From the NCBI RefSeq assembly GCF_007954355.1, contig NZ_VOLR01000007.1, positions 1 to 64,000 of the forward strand: a stretch of 64,000 bases of DNA, in the 5' to 3' direction. Position 1 is the first letter of the stretch; each line of letters opens with the position of its first letter. Below the pieces are notes generated by a model. The model saw nothing but the letters and a program-made list of their open reading frames with translations, was not told the DNA's origin and did no database searches. This DNA comes from Colwellia hornerae. Lineage in GTDB: Bacteria > Pseudomonadota > Gammaproteobacteria > Enterobacterales > Alteromonadaceae. Of the stretch, positions 20,148 to 30,296 are shown in pieces. The position numbers and the translations under genes were made by a program.

Positions 20148-20768
20148 TTATTTGTTATGGCGTTTTTGTAGCACTGCCATCACTTCAGATACTTCAATAT
20201 TTTGATCTTGAAGTAAAACGAGCGTGTGGTAGAACAAGTCAGCACATTCCCCGAGTAAGTCTTCTTTGGTTTCAGCAACAGCAGCGAGTGCAACCTCAAC
20301 ACCTTCTTCGCCGACTTTCTGCGCTATCTTAGTCGTACCTCGTGAAAATAAATGCGCGGTATAACTGCTTTCAGGATCGCCACCTTTTCTACTAGCAATA
20401 ACTTGCTCTAATTCGCTGAGGAAATTTTGCTGCGTTAACTTCTGCTCAGGAAAGCAAGACTCAGTCCCCAAATGACAGCTTGGACCAATAGGGCGACAAG
20501 CAATTAACAAACTATCGTTATCACAATCGGTTAGAACCTGACTAACATTGAGAAAATTCCCTGATGTCTCACCTTTCACCCAAAGGGCTTGTTTTGAGCG
20601 ACTAAAGAATGTGGCTTTACCCGTAGTTAACGTTGCTTTGAGGGATGCTTCATTCATATAACCTTGCATTAAAATAGCGCCGGTATCTTGATGCTGAATA
20701 ATCGCTGGTATTAAACTGTCCATTTTAGCCCAAGCTAATTCGGTGATATTTTCTAGGGTTACTAGCAT
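20148..20768 (-). CDS. hisI: bifunctional phosphoribosyl-AMP cyclohydrolase / phosphoribosyl-ATP pyrophosphatase
   Basis: 206 aa, performing steps 2 and 3 of histidine synthesis. The N-terminal cyclohydrolase (about 1-110) shows [12 protein letters not shown], then KGETSGNFL and the metal-binding DCDNDSLL and [12 protein letters not shown]. The C-terminal pyrophosphatase (about 115-203) shows [11 protein letters not shown] and [11 protein letters not shown] with ECADLFYH. It is the last gene of the his operon and overlaps hisF by 7 bases, which suggests coupled translation. Confidence 0.96.
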   Translation of the reverse strand: MLVTLENITELAWAKMDSLIPAIIQHQDTGAILMQGYMNEASLKATLTTGKATFFSRSKQALWVKGETSGNFLNVSQVLTDCDNDSLLIACRPIGPSCHLGTESCFPEQKLTQQNFLSELEQVIASRKGGDPESSYTAHLFSRGTTKIAQKVGEEGVEVALAAVAETKEDLLGECADLFYHTLVLLQDQNIEVSEVMAVLQKRHNK

Positions 20769-21538
20769 AATCTTATCTCTATATTTTGATTCTTCAATGT
20801 TTGTTTTAAATCGTTTATCTCAATAATGCCTTTATGGAAAACACTTGCAGCAAGTGCGCCATCTACATCGGCTTGTTTGAAAACGTCAGCGAAATGCGAT
20901 ATTTCACCGGCACCACCTGATGCTATTAAAGGCACATTACACACCGCACGTGCTTTTTGTAATTGCGCAATATCATAGCCTTGGCGAACACCATCTTGGT
21001 TCATACAATTTAAAACGATTTCACCGGCGCCACGTCGTTGAACTTCTTTGATCCAATCAAAGGTTGTCCACTTGGTTTGTTGGGTGCGATTTTCATCACC
21101 AGTAAACTGATAAACCTGATACAAACCGGTTTCTTTATCATAAAAGCTGTCAATGCCGACCACAATACACTGTTGGCCAAAAACATCTGCCAAACGAGAT
21201 ATCAAGCTAGGGTCACGTAAAGCAGGGGAGTTCACTGATATTTTATCAGCGCCCATCATTAAGATTTCTTTTGCATCTTGCTCGGTTTTTATACCACCGG
21301 CAACACAAAAGGGTATATCGATGACTTCAGCAATACGGCTAACCCAGCTTTTATCAACCACTCTATTATCAGAGCTAGCGGTGATATCATAAAAAACTAA
21401 TTCATCAGCACCTGCAGCAGCATATTTTTGGGCGAGTGGTACAATATCACCAATAATTTCATGGTTTCTAAATTGGACACCCTTAACTACTTTGCCATCA
21501 CGTACATCGAGACAAGGAATAATTCTTTTTGCTAACAT
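20762..21538 (-). CDS. hisF: imidazole glycerol phosphate synthase subunit HisF
   Basis: 258 aa (beta/alpha)8-barrel cyclase subunit of the HisFH complex; uses ammonia from HisH to form IGP and AICAR. Starts [20 protein letters not shown] with catalytic Asp11, and Asp in [13 protein letters not shown]. Phosphate-binding loops [10 protein letters not shown] and SGGAGEIS are present. A 61-bp spacer separates it from hisA, the largest gap in this part of the operon. Confidence 0.97.
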   Translation of the reverse strand: MLAKRIIPCLDVRDGKVVKGVQFRNHEIIGDIVPLAQKYAAAGADELVFYDITASSDNRVVDKSWVSRIAEVIDIPFCVAGGIKTEQDAKEILMMGADKISVNSPALRDPSLISRLADVFGQQCIVVGIDSFYDKETGLYQVYQFTGDENRTQQTKWTTFDWIKEVQRRGAGEIVLNCMNQDGVRQGYDIAQLQKARAVCNVPLIASGGAGEISHFADVFKQADVDGALAASVFHKGIIEINDLKQTLKNQNIEIRLC

Positions 21539-21599
21539 AAAACTTCAACCTTTGTACTTTGCTCAATCAATGCAAGATTCAAGGCATCAAGCCGATAAC

Positions 21600-22337
21600 T
21601 TAAGCGTTTGGCCAACATGCAATTGCCTCCTCAAGTGTGAATTTACCTTCAAGTAACGAACGACCTAAAATAACACCACTAACACCGGTTGGAATTAAAG
21701 CCTTAATATCGTCAAGGCTGCCAATACCGCCTGAAGCTTGCCATTGAATCTCTGGATATTTCGCGCAAACCTCGCTATACAAATCGACATTGGTACCTGT
21801 TAACGTACCGTCTTTACTGATATCAGTACATAGTACGTGTTTAATGCCAGCGTTTTGGTATTGAGCAAGTAGGTCTTCTAAATTAACGCCGCTGTCTTCA
21901 ATCCAGCCGTGAGTAGGAAGGGTTTTATTGCCTGCAGCATCAATTTTAATATCTAGGGCTAAAACAATTTTTTCACAACCATAGGTTTTTAACCACTGAG
22001 TAACCAGTTCAGGTTGCTTAATCGCTAAACTACCAATCACGACACGGTCTGCACCTAATGCCAGTAGTTGTTTAACATCGTCTTCACAACGTATTCCACC
22101 ACCGACTTGAATCGTCATTGTTGGATGCTTTACCACGGTTTTTAAGGTTTCAAGTTGGCGTTTTGTTGAGTCTTTAGCACCGTCTAAATCAACGAAGTGC
22201 ATTACGGTTGCGCCTGACTTTGCGTAAGCTTGTTGGCGCTCTTGCACTGTGTATTGGTAATTAGTTTTTTGACTGTAATCACCTTGAAATAATCGTACGA
22301 CTTGACCATCGATTAGATCAATTGCTGGGATCATCAT
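21600..22337 (-). CDS. hisA: phosphoribosylformimino-5-aminoimidazole carboxamide ribotide isomerase
   Basis: 245 aa barrel isomerase (step 4). The N-terminal PAIDLIDGQVVRLFQGDY holds the catalytic Asp, and CTDISKDGTLTGTN the second. Phosphate loops VGGGIRCEDD and SGGIGSLDDI are present. Its ATG overlaps the hisH TGA (ATGA overlap), so translation is probably coupled. Confidence 0.97.
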   Translation of the reverse strand: MMIPAIDLIDGQVVRLFQGDYSQKTNYQYTVQERQQAYAKSGATVMHFVDLDGAKDSTKRQLETLKTVVKHPTMTIQVGGGIRCEDDVKQLLALGADRVVIGSLAIKQPELVTQWLKTYGCEKIVLALDIKIDAAGNKTLPTHGWIEDSGVNLEDLLAQYQNAGIKHVLCTDISKDGTLTGTNVDLYSEVCAKYPEIQWQASGGIGSLDDIKALIPTGVSGVILGRSLLEGKFTLEEAIACWPNA

Positions 22338-22957
22338 AGGGCTAACTCCAAAAAATTCTTAATAATTTTACTGCCTAATTTACTTGAACGCTCGGGATGG
22401 AATTGACAGCCAATAAAATTATCTTTGGCGATCACCGCGGAGAAGCTAGAGCCATATTGACAAGTGGCTAAGGTATATTCACTTATTGGCGCGGCAAAAC
22501 TATGGACAAAATAAAAGTAGTCACCGATATTTATACCTTGAAATACTGGGTGGTCGGTAACAGATGTTAAGGTGTTCCAACCCATATGCGGCAATCTATT
22601 ATTTTCAGCGTTGAGCGGTATAATATCAGTATGAATGATACCCAAACACTCAACTTTTTCGCCATCGCTACTTTCTACTGACGAGTCACACATTAGTTGC
22701 ATACCTAAACAAAAGCCCAATACTGGCTGAGTTAAGTTTTGCAACGTTTCAACCAGTCCTTTAGCGCGAATGTTTGCCATGGCATGTTTTGCCGTGCCAA
22801 CACCTGGCAGTATCACTTTGTCGGCATTTTTAATGAGGGTAATATCGTCAGTGATGGTCACTTTAAAGCCCAAACGTTCTACCGCAAACTTAACTGAAGA
22901 AAGATTGGCACAGCCAGTATCAACAATAACGTTCATCATTGTTTTATCAACAGACAT
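22334..22957 (-). CDS. hisH: imidazole glycerol phosphate synthase subunit HisH (glutaminase)
   Basis: Class I glutamine amidotransferase that feeds ammonia to HisF. The nucleophile Cys lies in LGFCLGMQLMC, and the His and Glu of the triad in CQFHPERSSKLG. The protein core starts at MNVIVDTGCANLSS. I take the ATG at 22957, which overlaps the hisB TGA as TGATG; the frame can also open with a GTG one codon earlier, and homology proper starts eight codons later. AAAGG inside the hisB end serves as ribosome site. Confidence 0.96.
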   Translation of the reverse strand: MSVDKTMMNVIVDTGCANLSSVKFAVERLGFKVTITDDITLIKNADKVILPGVGTAKHAMANIRAKGLVETLQNLTQPVLGFCLGMQLMCDSSVESSDGEKVECLGIIHTDIIPLNAENNRLPHMGWNTLTSVTDHPVFQGINIGDYFYFVHSFAAPISEYTLATCQYGSSFSAVIAKDNFIGCQFHPERSSKLGSKIIKNFLELAL

Positions 22958-24039
22958 CACAGGGTACCTTTGGTGCTAGGTAGCACATCACCACTTACCG
23001 TAATGGCTTGGCGTAACGCTCGGCCAAACACTTTAAATAAGCTTTCTACCTGGTGATGACAATTACCTTCGGTTGTTGAAAGGTGCAGGGTAATCGCCAT
23101 AGAGTCGGCAAGTGAACGGAAAAAGTGTGAAACCATTTGCGTTGACATGTTGCCTACTCGGTTATCGGTAAAATCGGCATCAAATTCAAGCCACGGACGA
23201 CCCGATAAATCGATAGAACATTCAGCTCGACATTCATCCATTGGCAGTACAAAGCCAAAACGACCGATACCACGTTTGTCGCCTAATGCTTTTCTTAGTG
23301 CTTGGCCAAGTGCCAGTGCCGTATCTTCAACGCTGTGGTGCTCATCTATGTGGTAATCACCATCGACACTTACTTCCAATGAAAAACCACCATGGGCAGC
23401 GATTTGCTCGAGCATGTGATCGAAGAAGCCTAAGCCGGTGTTAATTTTTACCGTGCCAACTTTATCTAAATTAACCGCAACGTTAATATTGGTTTCTTTA
23501 GTGGTACGAACAACTTTCGCTTCACGTTCTTGTTGGTTCAATAATTGTGCTGAAATTGCCAACCAATTTAAGCTTTCTCTATTATATTTTATTCCGCGAA
23601 TACCCATGTTAGCCGCAAGTTGTATATCGGTATCTCGATCGCCAATTACAAAAGAGTTTTCGAAGTTTACTTTCCCTTGCTGTAAGTAATCACTTACTAA
23701 GCCAAGTTTAGGCTTACGACAACTGCAATTCTCATTGTCAAAATGCGGACAAAGTAACACATCGTCAAATATAACGCCTTGTGAGGAAAAAATATCCATC
23801 ATCTTGTTATGGGGTAAATCAAAGTCGGCTTGTGGATAACTTGTCGTTCCTAAGCCATCTTGGTTTGACACCATCACTAAGCGGAAACCCTTTTTTTGCA
23901 GTGCTAATAACACTGGAATAACGTCAGGCTCAAAAACCAATTTTTCAAGGGTATCTACTTGCTTATCAGAAATAGGTTCTTCAATTAAAGTGCCATCTCT
24001 GTCGATAAATAGTATGTTTTGTTTTTTTGTATTGAGCAT
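22957..24039 (-). CDS. hisB: bifunctional histidinol-phosphatase / imidazoleglycerol-phosphate dehydratase
   Basis: 360 aa fusion. The N-terminal HAD phosphatase shows [12 protein letters not shown], a zinc loop [15 protein letters not shown] and [12 protein letters not shown]. The C-terminal dehydratase (about 165-360) shows [26 protein letters not shown] and [18 protein letters not shown]. Fused arrangement is typical of gammaproteobacteria. Starts one base after the hisC stop. Confidence 0.97.
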   Translation of the reverse strand: MLNTKKQNILFIDRDGTLIEEPISDKQVDTLEKLVFEPDVIPVLLALQKKGFRLVMVSNQDGLGTTSYPQADFDLPHNKMMDIFSSQGVIFDDVLLCPHFDNENCSCRKPKLGLVSDYLQQGKVNFENSFVIGDRDTDIQLAANMGIRGIKYNRESLNWLAISAQLLNQQEREAKVVRTTKETNINVAVNLDKVGTVKINTGLGFFDHMLEQIAAHGGFSLEVSVDGDYHIDEHHSVEDTALALGQALRKALGDKRGIGRFGFVLPMDECRAECSIDLSGRPWLEFDADFTDNRVGNMSTQMVSHFFRSLADSMAITLHLSTTEGNCHHQVESLFKVFGRALRQAITVSGDVLPSTKGTL

Positions 24040-24040
24040 T

Positions 24041-25147
24041 TTATGTCTCTTTTACTGCATTAATAATCGTTTGTTTTAGTAGCGATAATTCACGTTCACT
24101 ACCTATGCTAATACGTAAACAATCGGCTAATTGTTGTTGCGCAGATTGGTCGCGAATTAAAATACCTTGTTGTCTTAGGCAATCGAAAATAAAGTTTTTA
24201 GTCTCTGTATCTACGGCGCGAAATAAAATAAAGTTTGCATCACTGTTAAAAACTTTAGCACACCAGTCTTGGTCTTTCAGCCAATCAAATAATTGGCGAC
24301 GTAAAATTACAGTTTCTTGAACACGGATACTTACTTGTTCAAGCGCTAGTTTTGCTAATGCTTTACTGGCAATGTCAGCTACTGGCGCTGATATTGGATA
24401 AGGGGCGATAACCTTACTCAGCATAGTGATAATATCAGCATTAGCCAAAGTAAAGCCACAGCGTAAACCCGCTAAGGCAAATGCTTTCGATAAGGTTCTA
24501 AGAATCACTAATTGCGGATAATCTTTTAACCAGCTTGCGGTACTAGTTTCAGGACTAAATTCAATATAAGCTTCATCAACAACAACAATTGCGCTGTCAC
24601 CAAACATATCAAGTACGGTTCGAATTGAATCTGTGGTTAATACATTACCGGTCGGATTACCCGGTGAGCATAAAAACACCACTTTAACGTTACCCACTTG
24701 AGATCTTATCGATTCAACATCAAGTTGGTTATCCACTAATGGCACGCGCATAATATCTGCACCGTGATTTTCTGCACTAATGGCATACATACCATAGGTG
24801 GGTGGACAAATTAATATACTATCTTGATAAGCTTTACAAAAAGTACGGATTATCAGTTCAATGCCTTCATCAGCACCGCGCGTGGCAAGAATATTAGCAG
24901 GCGATAATCCGGCATATTCACTATAAGCATTGATTAAGTTGTCAGGCTGAAAATCAGGATAGCGGTTTATGCAACTGCTCTCTATAGTGTATATTCCGGG
25001 ACCTGATGCTTCATTGGCATTAAGCCAAATTTTATTACTTGTCGCAGATGATGAGTCACTTCCGCTTGCATAAAGTCGTCTTGCTGATTGATACGGCACC
25101 ATATCAACAAGTTCTGCACGAGCAAGTTTATCGGCTATTGTTGACAT
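24041..25147 (-). CDS. hisC: histidinol-phosphate aminotransferase
   Basis: 368 aa fold-type I PLP enzyme converting imidazole acetol phosphate to histidinol phosphate. Visible features: [10 protein letters not shown] near the N-terminus, [22 protein letters not shown] and the PLP lysine in [15 protein letters not shown]. The final substrate-binding Arg lies in [12 protein letters not shown]. It begins two bases after the hisD stop. Confidence 0.97.
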   Translation of the reverse strand: MSTIADKLARAELVDMVPYQSARRLYASGSDSSSATSNKIWLNANEASGPGIYTIESSCINRYPDFQPDNLINAYSEYAGLSPANILATRGADEGIELIIRTFCKAYQDSILICPPTYGMYAISAENHGADIMRVPLVDNQLDVESIRSQVGNVKVVFLCSPGNPTGNVLTTDSIRTVLDMFGDSAIVVVDEAYIEFSPETSTASWLKDYPQLVILRTLSKAFALAGLRCGFTLANADIITMLSKVIAPYPISAPVADIASKALAKLALEQVSIRVQETVILRRQLFDWLKDQDWCAKVFNSDANFILFRAVDTETKNFIFDCLRQQGILIRDQSAQQQLADCLRISIGSERELSLLKQTIINAVKET

Positions 25148-25149
25148 GA

Positions 25150-26448
25150 TTATTCCTCTAACCTGATGGTTACTGCGCGTTTGTGGCCGTCCAGTCCCTC
25201 GGCATCGGTGAGCTCAGTGATGCATTCGGCAATATTCATCAAGCCTTGTTTAGTGATTTCTTGCACGGTAAATCGTCGAGAAAAATCGGCTAACGATAAA
25301 CTAGAAATTACTTTTGAATAACCGTAAGTCGGTAAAACATGATTGGTACCACTGGCATAATCGCCTGCAGACTCTGGCGTATATTCACCGACAAATATCG
25401 AACCAGCATTGCGTAAGGTTTTTAATAACTCTTGGGCATTATTGGTTTGAATAATTAAATGTTCAGGCGCATAAAGGTTAGAGACTTCAACTGCTTTTGA
25501 TAAACTTTCCACTAAAATCAAACGGCTTTGCGTAAGCGCTTGTTCTGCTATTGTCCGGCGAGAGAGCACCGCGACTTGTTTAAGTAATTCATTTTGAACG
25601 TTCGCAATTAATTCAGCACTGTCAGACAATAAAATAACTTGGCTATCTGGGCCGTGTTCAGCTTGAGAAAGCAAGTCAGCAGCGACAAAACTTGCCTTTG
25701 CATTGGCATCAGCAATCACTAAAACTTCAGAAGGACCTGCGGGCATATCTATGGCAAAGCCGTTTACTTGTTGAGCGAGTTGTTTTTTTGCTTCGGTAAC
25801 GTACTTATTACCCGGGCCAAATATTTTATTGACCGGCTTTATGGTTTCTGTGCCAAAAGCCATCGCGGCACAACCATGGGCGCCACCGACTGTGTAAATT
25901 TCATCAATTTCACATAATCTTGCGGCAACTAGAATTTCATCAGCTAGCTTACCATTGATATCGGGAGGGCAAACTAAAACAGTACGCGGACATTGGGCTA
26001 ACTGTGAAGGCACGCCAAGCATTAGTACCGTTGACGGCAAAGGAGCAGAGCCGGCAGGAATATATAAACCGACACTTTCTATCGCTTCAGTTTTTAAGGT
26101 ACAACGAACGCCAGGAGCTGTTTCTACAGTAATGTCATCACATATTTGTGCTTGGTGAAAACGCTTGATTTGACCATAAGCCGTTTCAATGGCTTTTAAT
26201 CTTTTAGCGGACAATGCTGCTCTGGCGGCGACTATCTGTTCATCAGTAACGGTTAATGTGGTTAGCTTTATACCATCAAATTTTTCCGTTAATTCATAAA
26301 GCGCTTTATCGCCATTTCGCTTCACGTTATTTAATATGTTTTCAACTTGCTGTGAAAGTAAACCACTCTCACTTATCGCAGGTCGAGCAAGTGCTGATTG
26401 TTGCTCTCTTTTTGATAATGCTTGCCAATCGATCATTTTATTTATCAT
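25150..26448 (-). CDS. hisD: histidinol dehydrogenase
   Basis: 432 aa zinc-dependent NAD enzyme performing the last two steps to histidine. Characteristic segments: GLYIPAGSAPLPSTVLML, then KIFGPGNKYVTEAK, FAIDMPAGPSEVLV, the zinc ligands in LLSQAEHGPDSQ, and SAGDYASGTNHVLPT. Two in-frame ATGs compete (26448 and 26436); the first has AAGG upstream. The 92-bp gap to hisG contains a perfect 12-bp hairpin. Confidence 0.97.
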   Translation of the reverse strand: MINKMIDWQALSKREQQSALARPAISESGLLSQQVENILNNVKRNGDKALYELTEKFDGIKLTTLTVTDEQIVAARAALSAKRLKAIETAYGQIKRFHQAQICDDITVETAPGVRCTLKTEAIESVGLYIPAGSAPLPSTVLMLGVPSQLAQCPRTVLVCPPDINGKLADEILVAARLCEIDEIYTVGGAHGCAAMAFGTETIKPVNKIFGPGNKYVTEAKKQLAQQVNGFAIDMPAGPSEVLVIADANAKASFVAADLLSQAEHGPDSQVILLSDSAELIANVQNELLKQVAVLSRRTIAEQALTQSRLILVESLSKAVEVSNLYAPEHLIIQTNNAQELLKTLRNAGSIFVGEYTPESAGDYASGTNHVLPTYGYSKVISSLSLADFSRRFTVQEITKQGLMNIAECITELTDAEGLDGHKRAVTIRLEE

Positions 26449-26494
26449 TACTTTTAACCTTAATACTTTACTTGCCGTGAAAGGTACTCTAGAT

Positions 26495-26530
26495 CTTTGG
26501 CATTACAGCAATGGCGATGTAATGCCAAAG
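26495..26530 (-). promoter_or_regulatory. intra-operon hairpin between hisG and hisD
   Basis: Perfect 12-bp arms CTTTGGCATTAC and GTAATGCCAAAG around a 12-base loop in the hisG-hisD spacer. No U-run follows, so it is probably not a terminator. An RNA processing or 3'-stabilising role would let hisG be expressed at a different level from the rest. Inferred. Confidence 0.55.
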
Positions 26531-26540
26531 GTGATGCGCA

Positions 26541-27440
26541 TTAACCCATCATTTTTTCAATTGGCATAACTAATATAGAGTTACAACCGAGTGCATTGAG
26601 TTTTTCCATCGTTTCCCAAAAAAATGTTTCGGTAGCGACAACATGAACAGCAACTAAATCATCGCGACCGGCCAAAGGTAAAATTGTCGGCGTTTCTTTA
26701 CCTGGCATTAAGGCACTTACTTCGGCTATTTTATCTTTTGGCGCATGCAACATAATGTATTTACTTTCTTTTGCTTTCATTACCCCTTGAATGCGTGGCA
26801 ACAAGGTATCGAGAATACTTTGCTTTTCACTACATAAAGCACTCGCTGTTTGTATGAGCGATGCTTTAGATTTAAAAATTTCTTCTACTTCCACTAAACC
26901 GTTCGCTTCGAGCGTCGCACCCGTTGAAACCAAATCACAAATACCGTCAGACAAACCGACACGTGGCGCAACTTCAACAGAGCCTTTTAATAAACAAAAC
27001 TCAACATTAATGCCTTGCTCTTTCGCATAACGATTGAGTAGTTGTGGGTAGGTCGTAGCAAAGCGTAAACCGTCTAAACTTTTGATGCCCTGATAATCAA
27101 AGCCTTCAGGCATGGCAATAGATAAGCGACAGCCACCAAAATTAAGCTGTGAAGTGCGAATGTATTGAGACTTTTGGCCCATCAATTCACGCTCTAGTGC
27201 CGCTTCTTCTAAGGTGTTGTCACCAACAATACCTAAATCACAAACCCCATCCATCACTAAACCTGGGATATCAGAGCTACGTACGCGCATGATATCGATA
27301 GGCATATTAGCAACATGTGCTAATAAACGTCGGTCGGTAACATTGAGCGTTAAACCACAACGTTTGAGTAAAGCTTGAGTGTCGTCACTTAAACGACCTG
27401 ATTTTTGCATAGCAATGCGTAAGCGAGTTTCTGTTGTCAT
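26541..27440 (-). CDS. hisG: ATP phosphoribosyltransferase (long form)
   Basis: 299 aa, first and feedback-regulated enzyme of histidine synthesis. Visible: [27 protein letters not shown], the PRPP-binding [18 protein letters not shown], and a C-terminal ACT-like regulatory domain (about 225-299, containing [13 protein letters not shown]). The length marks it as the long HisG that needs no HisZ. First structural gene after the leader and attenuator. Confidence 0.97.
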   Translation of the reverse strand: MTTETRLRIAMQKSGRLSDDTQALLKRCGLTLNVTDRRLLAHVANMPIDIMRVRSSDIPGLVMDGVCDLGIVGDNTLEEAALERELMGQKSQYIRTSQLNFGGCRLSIAMPEGFDYQGIKSLDGLRFATTYPQLLNRYAKEQGINVEFCLLKGSVEVAPRVGLSDGICDLVSTGATLEANGLVEVEEIFKSKASLIQTASALCSEKQSILDTLLPRIQGVMKAKESKYIMLHAPKDKIAEVSALMPGKETPTILPLAGRDDLVAVHVVATETFFWETMEKLNALGCNSILVMPIEKMMG

Positions 27441-27516
27441 GTCTGTATTTCCTTTAATAAAGCGTTGGCCAAAATTCTAGTACGTGTATATACAATTTCA
27501 AGGCCTATAAAATGCG

Positions 27517-27552
27517 AAAAACCCCCGAGAGAGATAGACTCTTTCGGGGGTT
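27517..27552 (-). terminator. his operon attenuator (rho-independent terminator)
   Basis: On the minus strand AACCCCCGA and TCGGGGGTT form a strong stem, followed by TTTTTCGC. It lies between the His-rich leader peptide and hisG. The 5' arm (CCCCCGAAAG) can instead pair with CTTTCGG encoded at 27574-27580, giving the alternative antiterminator. A further small hairpin (CTCAG with CTGAG, 27591-27608) sits just after the leader stop as a likely pause hairpin. Confidence 0.9.
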
Positions 27553-27612
27553 AAATCTGAGTTATACAACTCGCCGAAAGGTCACAGCCCCTCAGCGAAT
27601 GAACCTGAGCAG

Positions 27613-27663
27613 CTAATCGATATGGTGATGATGGCGATGTAGTGTGCTTAGGTTAATATTCAT
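27613..27663 (-). CDS. hisL: his operon leader peptide
   Basis: A 16-codon frame, MNINLSTLHRHHHHID, with five histidines in a six-residue stretch, ending at a TAG just upstream of the attenuator hairpins and 172 bases before hisG. Scarce charged His-tRNA would stall ribosomes here and favour the antiterminator. The ribosome site (GAG eight bases or so upstream) is weak. A longer frame exists upstream in the same phase, but only this end is leader-like. Confidence 0.88.
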   Translation of the reverse strand: MNINLSTLHRHHHHID

Positions 27664-27914
27664 ATTATACTCATAGTTTGTTTTGTTATTTAACGAACAA
27701 GTGGTAGCCACTTTAAGCGCTAAATGGGTTAGATAATCTGACGAAAAATTGATTTCGTGAGGATTATTCTCTAGTGGCTTTACAGTACTGATTATTTTTA
27801 TAATGAGCAAGTAATAAATAAACAGTTCTTATAAAATAATCGCATAAGGTAATAAAGAATTGTCTAAAGTAGTCGATAATTAAGTAACGAGTTTAATAAA
27901 AGGACAAGTGACTG

Positions 27915-28271
27915 ATGGATATTTTTACCACAGTATTAACGCGTGTTGTATCGGTGCAGATTAAACCTGAACGTCTGCGTGTTAAGGCGCTATCTAAAGA
28001 GCCTGCGATTAACGAATTGACCGATGATTTGGATCACCTTGAAAATCATGATCATTATGTTGCCTTGGATAAAAAAAATTCAGATAAAAAACAACAGCAG
28101 AAAAATAAAAACAACCATCGACAAACGCCTTCAGTGATTACCGATGATATTGTAGATAATCACCATGATGATACAGAGCATGTGATCACCCACAAAGATG
28201 AGCTTACTCATCCTAAAAAGAGCCATGATGAACCTGATGAGGATATTGCTCATTTGGATATTTTTGTTTAA
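27915..28271 (+). CDS. small acidic His-rich hypothetical protein
   Basis: 118 aa, not recognised. After an ordered-looking start (MDIFTTVLTRVVSVQIKPE) it is highly charged and low-complexity, with many Asp, His and Lys residues (for example DLDHLENHDHY and DNHHDDTEH), and ends AHLDIFV. AAAAGGA lies close upstream of the ATG, so translation is plausible. It is probably disordered and might bind metal ions. It is divergent from the his operon and precedes yoaA; no functional link is shown. Confidence 0.6.
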   Translation: MDIFTTVLTRVVSVQIKPERLRVKALSKEPAINELTDDLDHLENHDHYVALDKKNSDKKQQQKNKNNHRQTPSVITDDIVDNHHDDTEHVITHKDELTHPKKSHDEPDEDIAHLDIFV

Positions 28272-28367
28272 ATTTTTTGATGTTCACCTTCTCATTAACA
28301 GAATGTATATTTCTCTCTGGCTTTTTATTCTTTATACTGGTGATAATATTTATCAGTAGTAATTTAT

Positions 28368-30296
28368 ATGACCCTAGTTGAACAAGCATTTTCATCCTCA
28401 GGTATTCTCGCTAAAGTACTTAATGGCTATTCTCCTAGGCAGGCGCAAATTGATATGGCGATAGATGTTGAACGCGCCATAGCACAAAAGAGTTGCTTAA
28501 TTGTAGAAGCGGGTACAGGAACAGGAAAAACCTTTGCTTACTTGATCCCGTCTTTACTCTCTGAAAAAAAAGTTATAATTTCTACCGGCACTAAAAACCT
28601 ACAAGAACAGTTATATCATAAAGATATTCCACTTATTCGTAATGCCATGGCTACCAATACGCAGATTGCTCTGCTAAAAGGGCGTGCCAATTACTTATGT
28701 ATATATCGGCTTGAACTTTATGTAAAAGAGCGTGGTCAGTTAGATGCGGCAATGTTGACTGACTTTGTCAAAATTCGCACTTGGGCAACGTCGACTCGCA
28801 GCGGCGATATTGGCGAGATTGTTGATGTAGCTGAAGACTCGGGCATATTTCCTTATGTGACCAGTACCACAGATAATTGTTTGGCAAAAGATTGCCCTAA
28901 CTTTGATGATTGTTATTTAGTACAAGCTCGAAAAAAGGCAATTGAAGCAGATGTTTTAGTTGTTAATCACCACTTGTTTTTTGCCGATATGGCTTTAAAA
29001 GACACTGGCTTTGGCGAACTGATCCCCAAAGCTGATGTCGTTATTTTTGACGAAGCCCATCAAATCCCTGATATTGCCAGTGAATACTTTGGAGACGCTT
29101 TTTCTACCAAGCAAATCCTTGATTTATGTTCTGACGTTATGCAAATATATAAAACAACCTTGACCGATGTGAAGCAATTAGGTCGAGCTGCCGAAAAGTG
29201 CCAAAAAGCGGCACAAGAATTTCGGTTACTCTTTTTTCATGATCCTGAACGTGGCAACTGGCGAGAAAAATATGCCCAGCCAAGATTTAAACAGGCTTTT
29301 GCCGCATTAAAAACAGATTTAGACTTTCTCTATCAAGTGATTAAGTTATGTATTTCTCGTAATGAAGCCATTGATAATTGCTATGATCGTGCCGTGGACA
29401 TACTCGCTAAATACGACATTATGGCGAATGTTGATATCGATGGTATGAGCTTTTGGTATGAAACAACCCGGCGGCATGTGGTTTTACATTTAACGCCGTT
29501 GAGTGTTGCCGACAAATTCAGTGACTATATTGCTAAGTCTGAAGCGGGTTGGGTTTTTACCTCAGCAACGTTGGCGGTTAATGGCGGCTTTGAGCACTTT
29601 TCTCAGCAATTAGGTTTAAATATAGCAAAAACTAAAGCCGCAACCTTACTTGTTGATAGCCCATTTGATTATCAAGCGCAGTCGCAGCTAATTGTACCAC
29701 GCTACTTACCCGCTGCTCAGCACCATAGTCGAGCACTAGCGCTGGCTGAATTAGCTATACCGTTAATAACAGCAAGTAAAGGCGCTTGCTTTTTATTATT
29801 CACTAGCTATCGGATGTTAAACCAAGTTGCAGATATCTTAGCGGAAAAGATTGAATCACCCTTATTAGTTCAAGGGCGGATGAGTAAAGGGCTTTTGTTA
29901 GCCGCGTTTATTGAAAATCCACAAGCAATTTTATTAGCAACCGCAAGTTTTTGGGAAGGGGTTGATGTTAGAGGCGATAAATTAACTTGTGTCATTATAG
30001 ATAAACTCCCCTTCGCTTCACCCGATGACCCGATGTTACAGGCGCGTTGTGAAGATGTTCGCCGCCGAGGCGGCGATCCTTTTGCTGAGATCCAATTACC
30101 ACAAGCCGTTATTGCATTAAAACAGGGGGTTGGTCGTTTAATTCGAGATGTAACCGACCAAGGTGTCATGGTAATATGTGATGATAGATTAGTGAATCGT
30201 CCTTATGGCGAAGTTTTTTTAAAAAGTTTACCGACGATGAAGCGCAGTAGAGATATTACACAAGCGAGTGAATTTCTTACTTCACTATCAAAGTAA
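28368..30296 (+). CDS. yoaA: ATP-dependent DNA helicase YoaA (DinG/XPD-like)
   Basis: 642 aa superfamily 2 helicase with an iron-sulfur cluster. Walker A lies in EAGTGTGKTFAYL (about 47-59). Four cysteines that would bind 4Fe-4S follow GRANYLC (one) and CLAKDCPNFDDC (three). The DEAH box is VVIFDEAHQ; later motifs include TSATLAV, ATASFWEGVDVRGD and GVGRLIRD. It is expected to repair stalled forks and helps DNA polymerase III in E. coli. Its 3' end has been duplicated twice downstream (30267-30611). Confidence 0.93.
   Translation: MTLVEQAFSSSGILAKVLNGYSPRQAQIDMAIDVERAIAQKSCLIVEAGTGTGKTFAYLIPSLLSEKKVIISTGTKNLQEQLYHKDIPLIRNAMATNTQIALLKGRANYLCIYRLELYVKERGQLDAAMLTDFVKIRTWATSTRSGDIGEIVDVAEDSGIFPYVTSTTDNCLAKDCPNFDDCYLVQARKKAIEADVLVVNHHLFFADMALKDTGFGELIPKADVVIFDEAHQIPDIASEYFGDAFSTKQILDLCSDVMQIYKTTLTDVKQLGRAAEKCQKAAQEFRLLFFHDPERGNWREKYAQPRFKQAFAALKTDLDFLYQVIKLCISRNEAIDNCYDRAVDILAKYDIMANVDIDGMSFWYETTRRHVVLHLTPLSVADKFSDYIAKSEAGWVFTSATLAVNGGFEHFSQQLGLNIAKTKAATLLVDSPFDYQAQSQLIVPRYLPAAQHHSRALALAELAIPLITASKGACFLLFTSYRMLNQVADILAEKIESPLLVQGRMSKGLLLAAFIENPQAILLATASFWEGVDVRGDKLTCVIIDKLPFASPDDPMLQARCEDVRRRGGDPFAEIQLPQAVIALKQGVGRLIRDVTDQGVMVICDDRLVNRPYGEVFLKSLPTMKRSRDITQASEFLTSLSK

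Noticed and set aside
27664-27810. Upstream extension of the leader-peptide frame to 65 codons
   Set aside because: Only the last 16 codons have the leader hallmark; the rest has no ribosome site or protein-like features and is more likely untranslated leader or promoter.
28335-28358. LexA-box-like palindrome TACTG...CAGTA upstream of yoaA
   Set aside because: The spacing between the half-sites is 14 bases instead of the 10 required by the LexA consensus, and the centre is not the alternating TA pattern.
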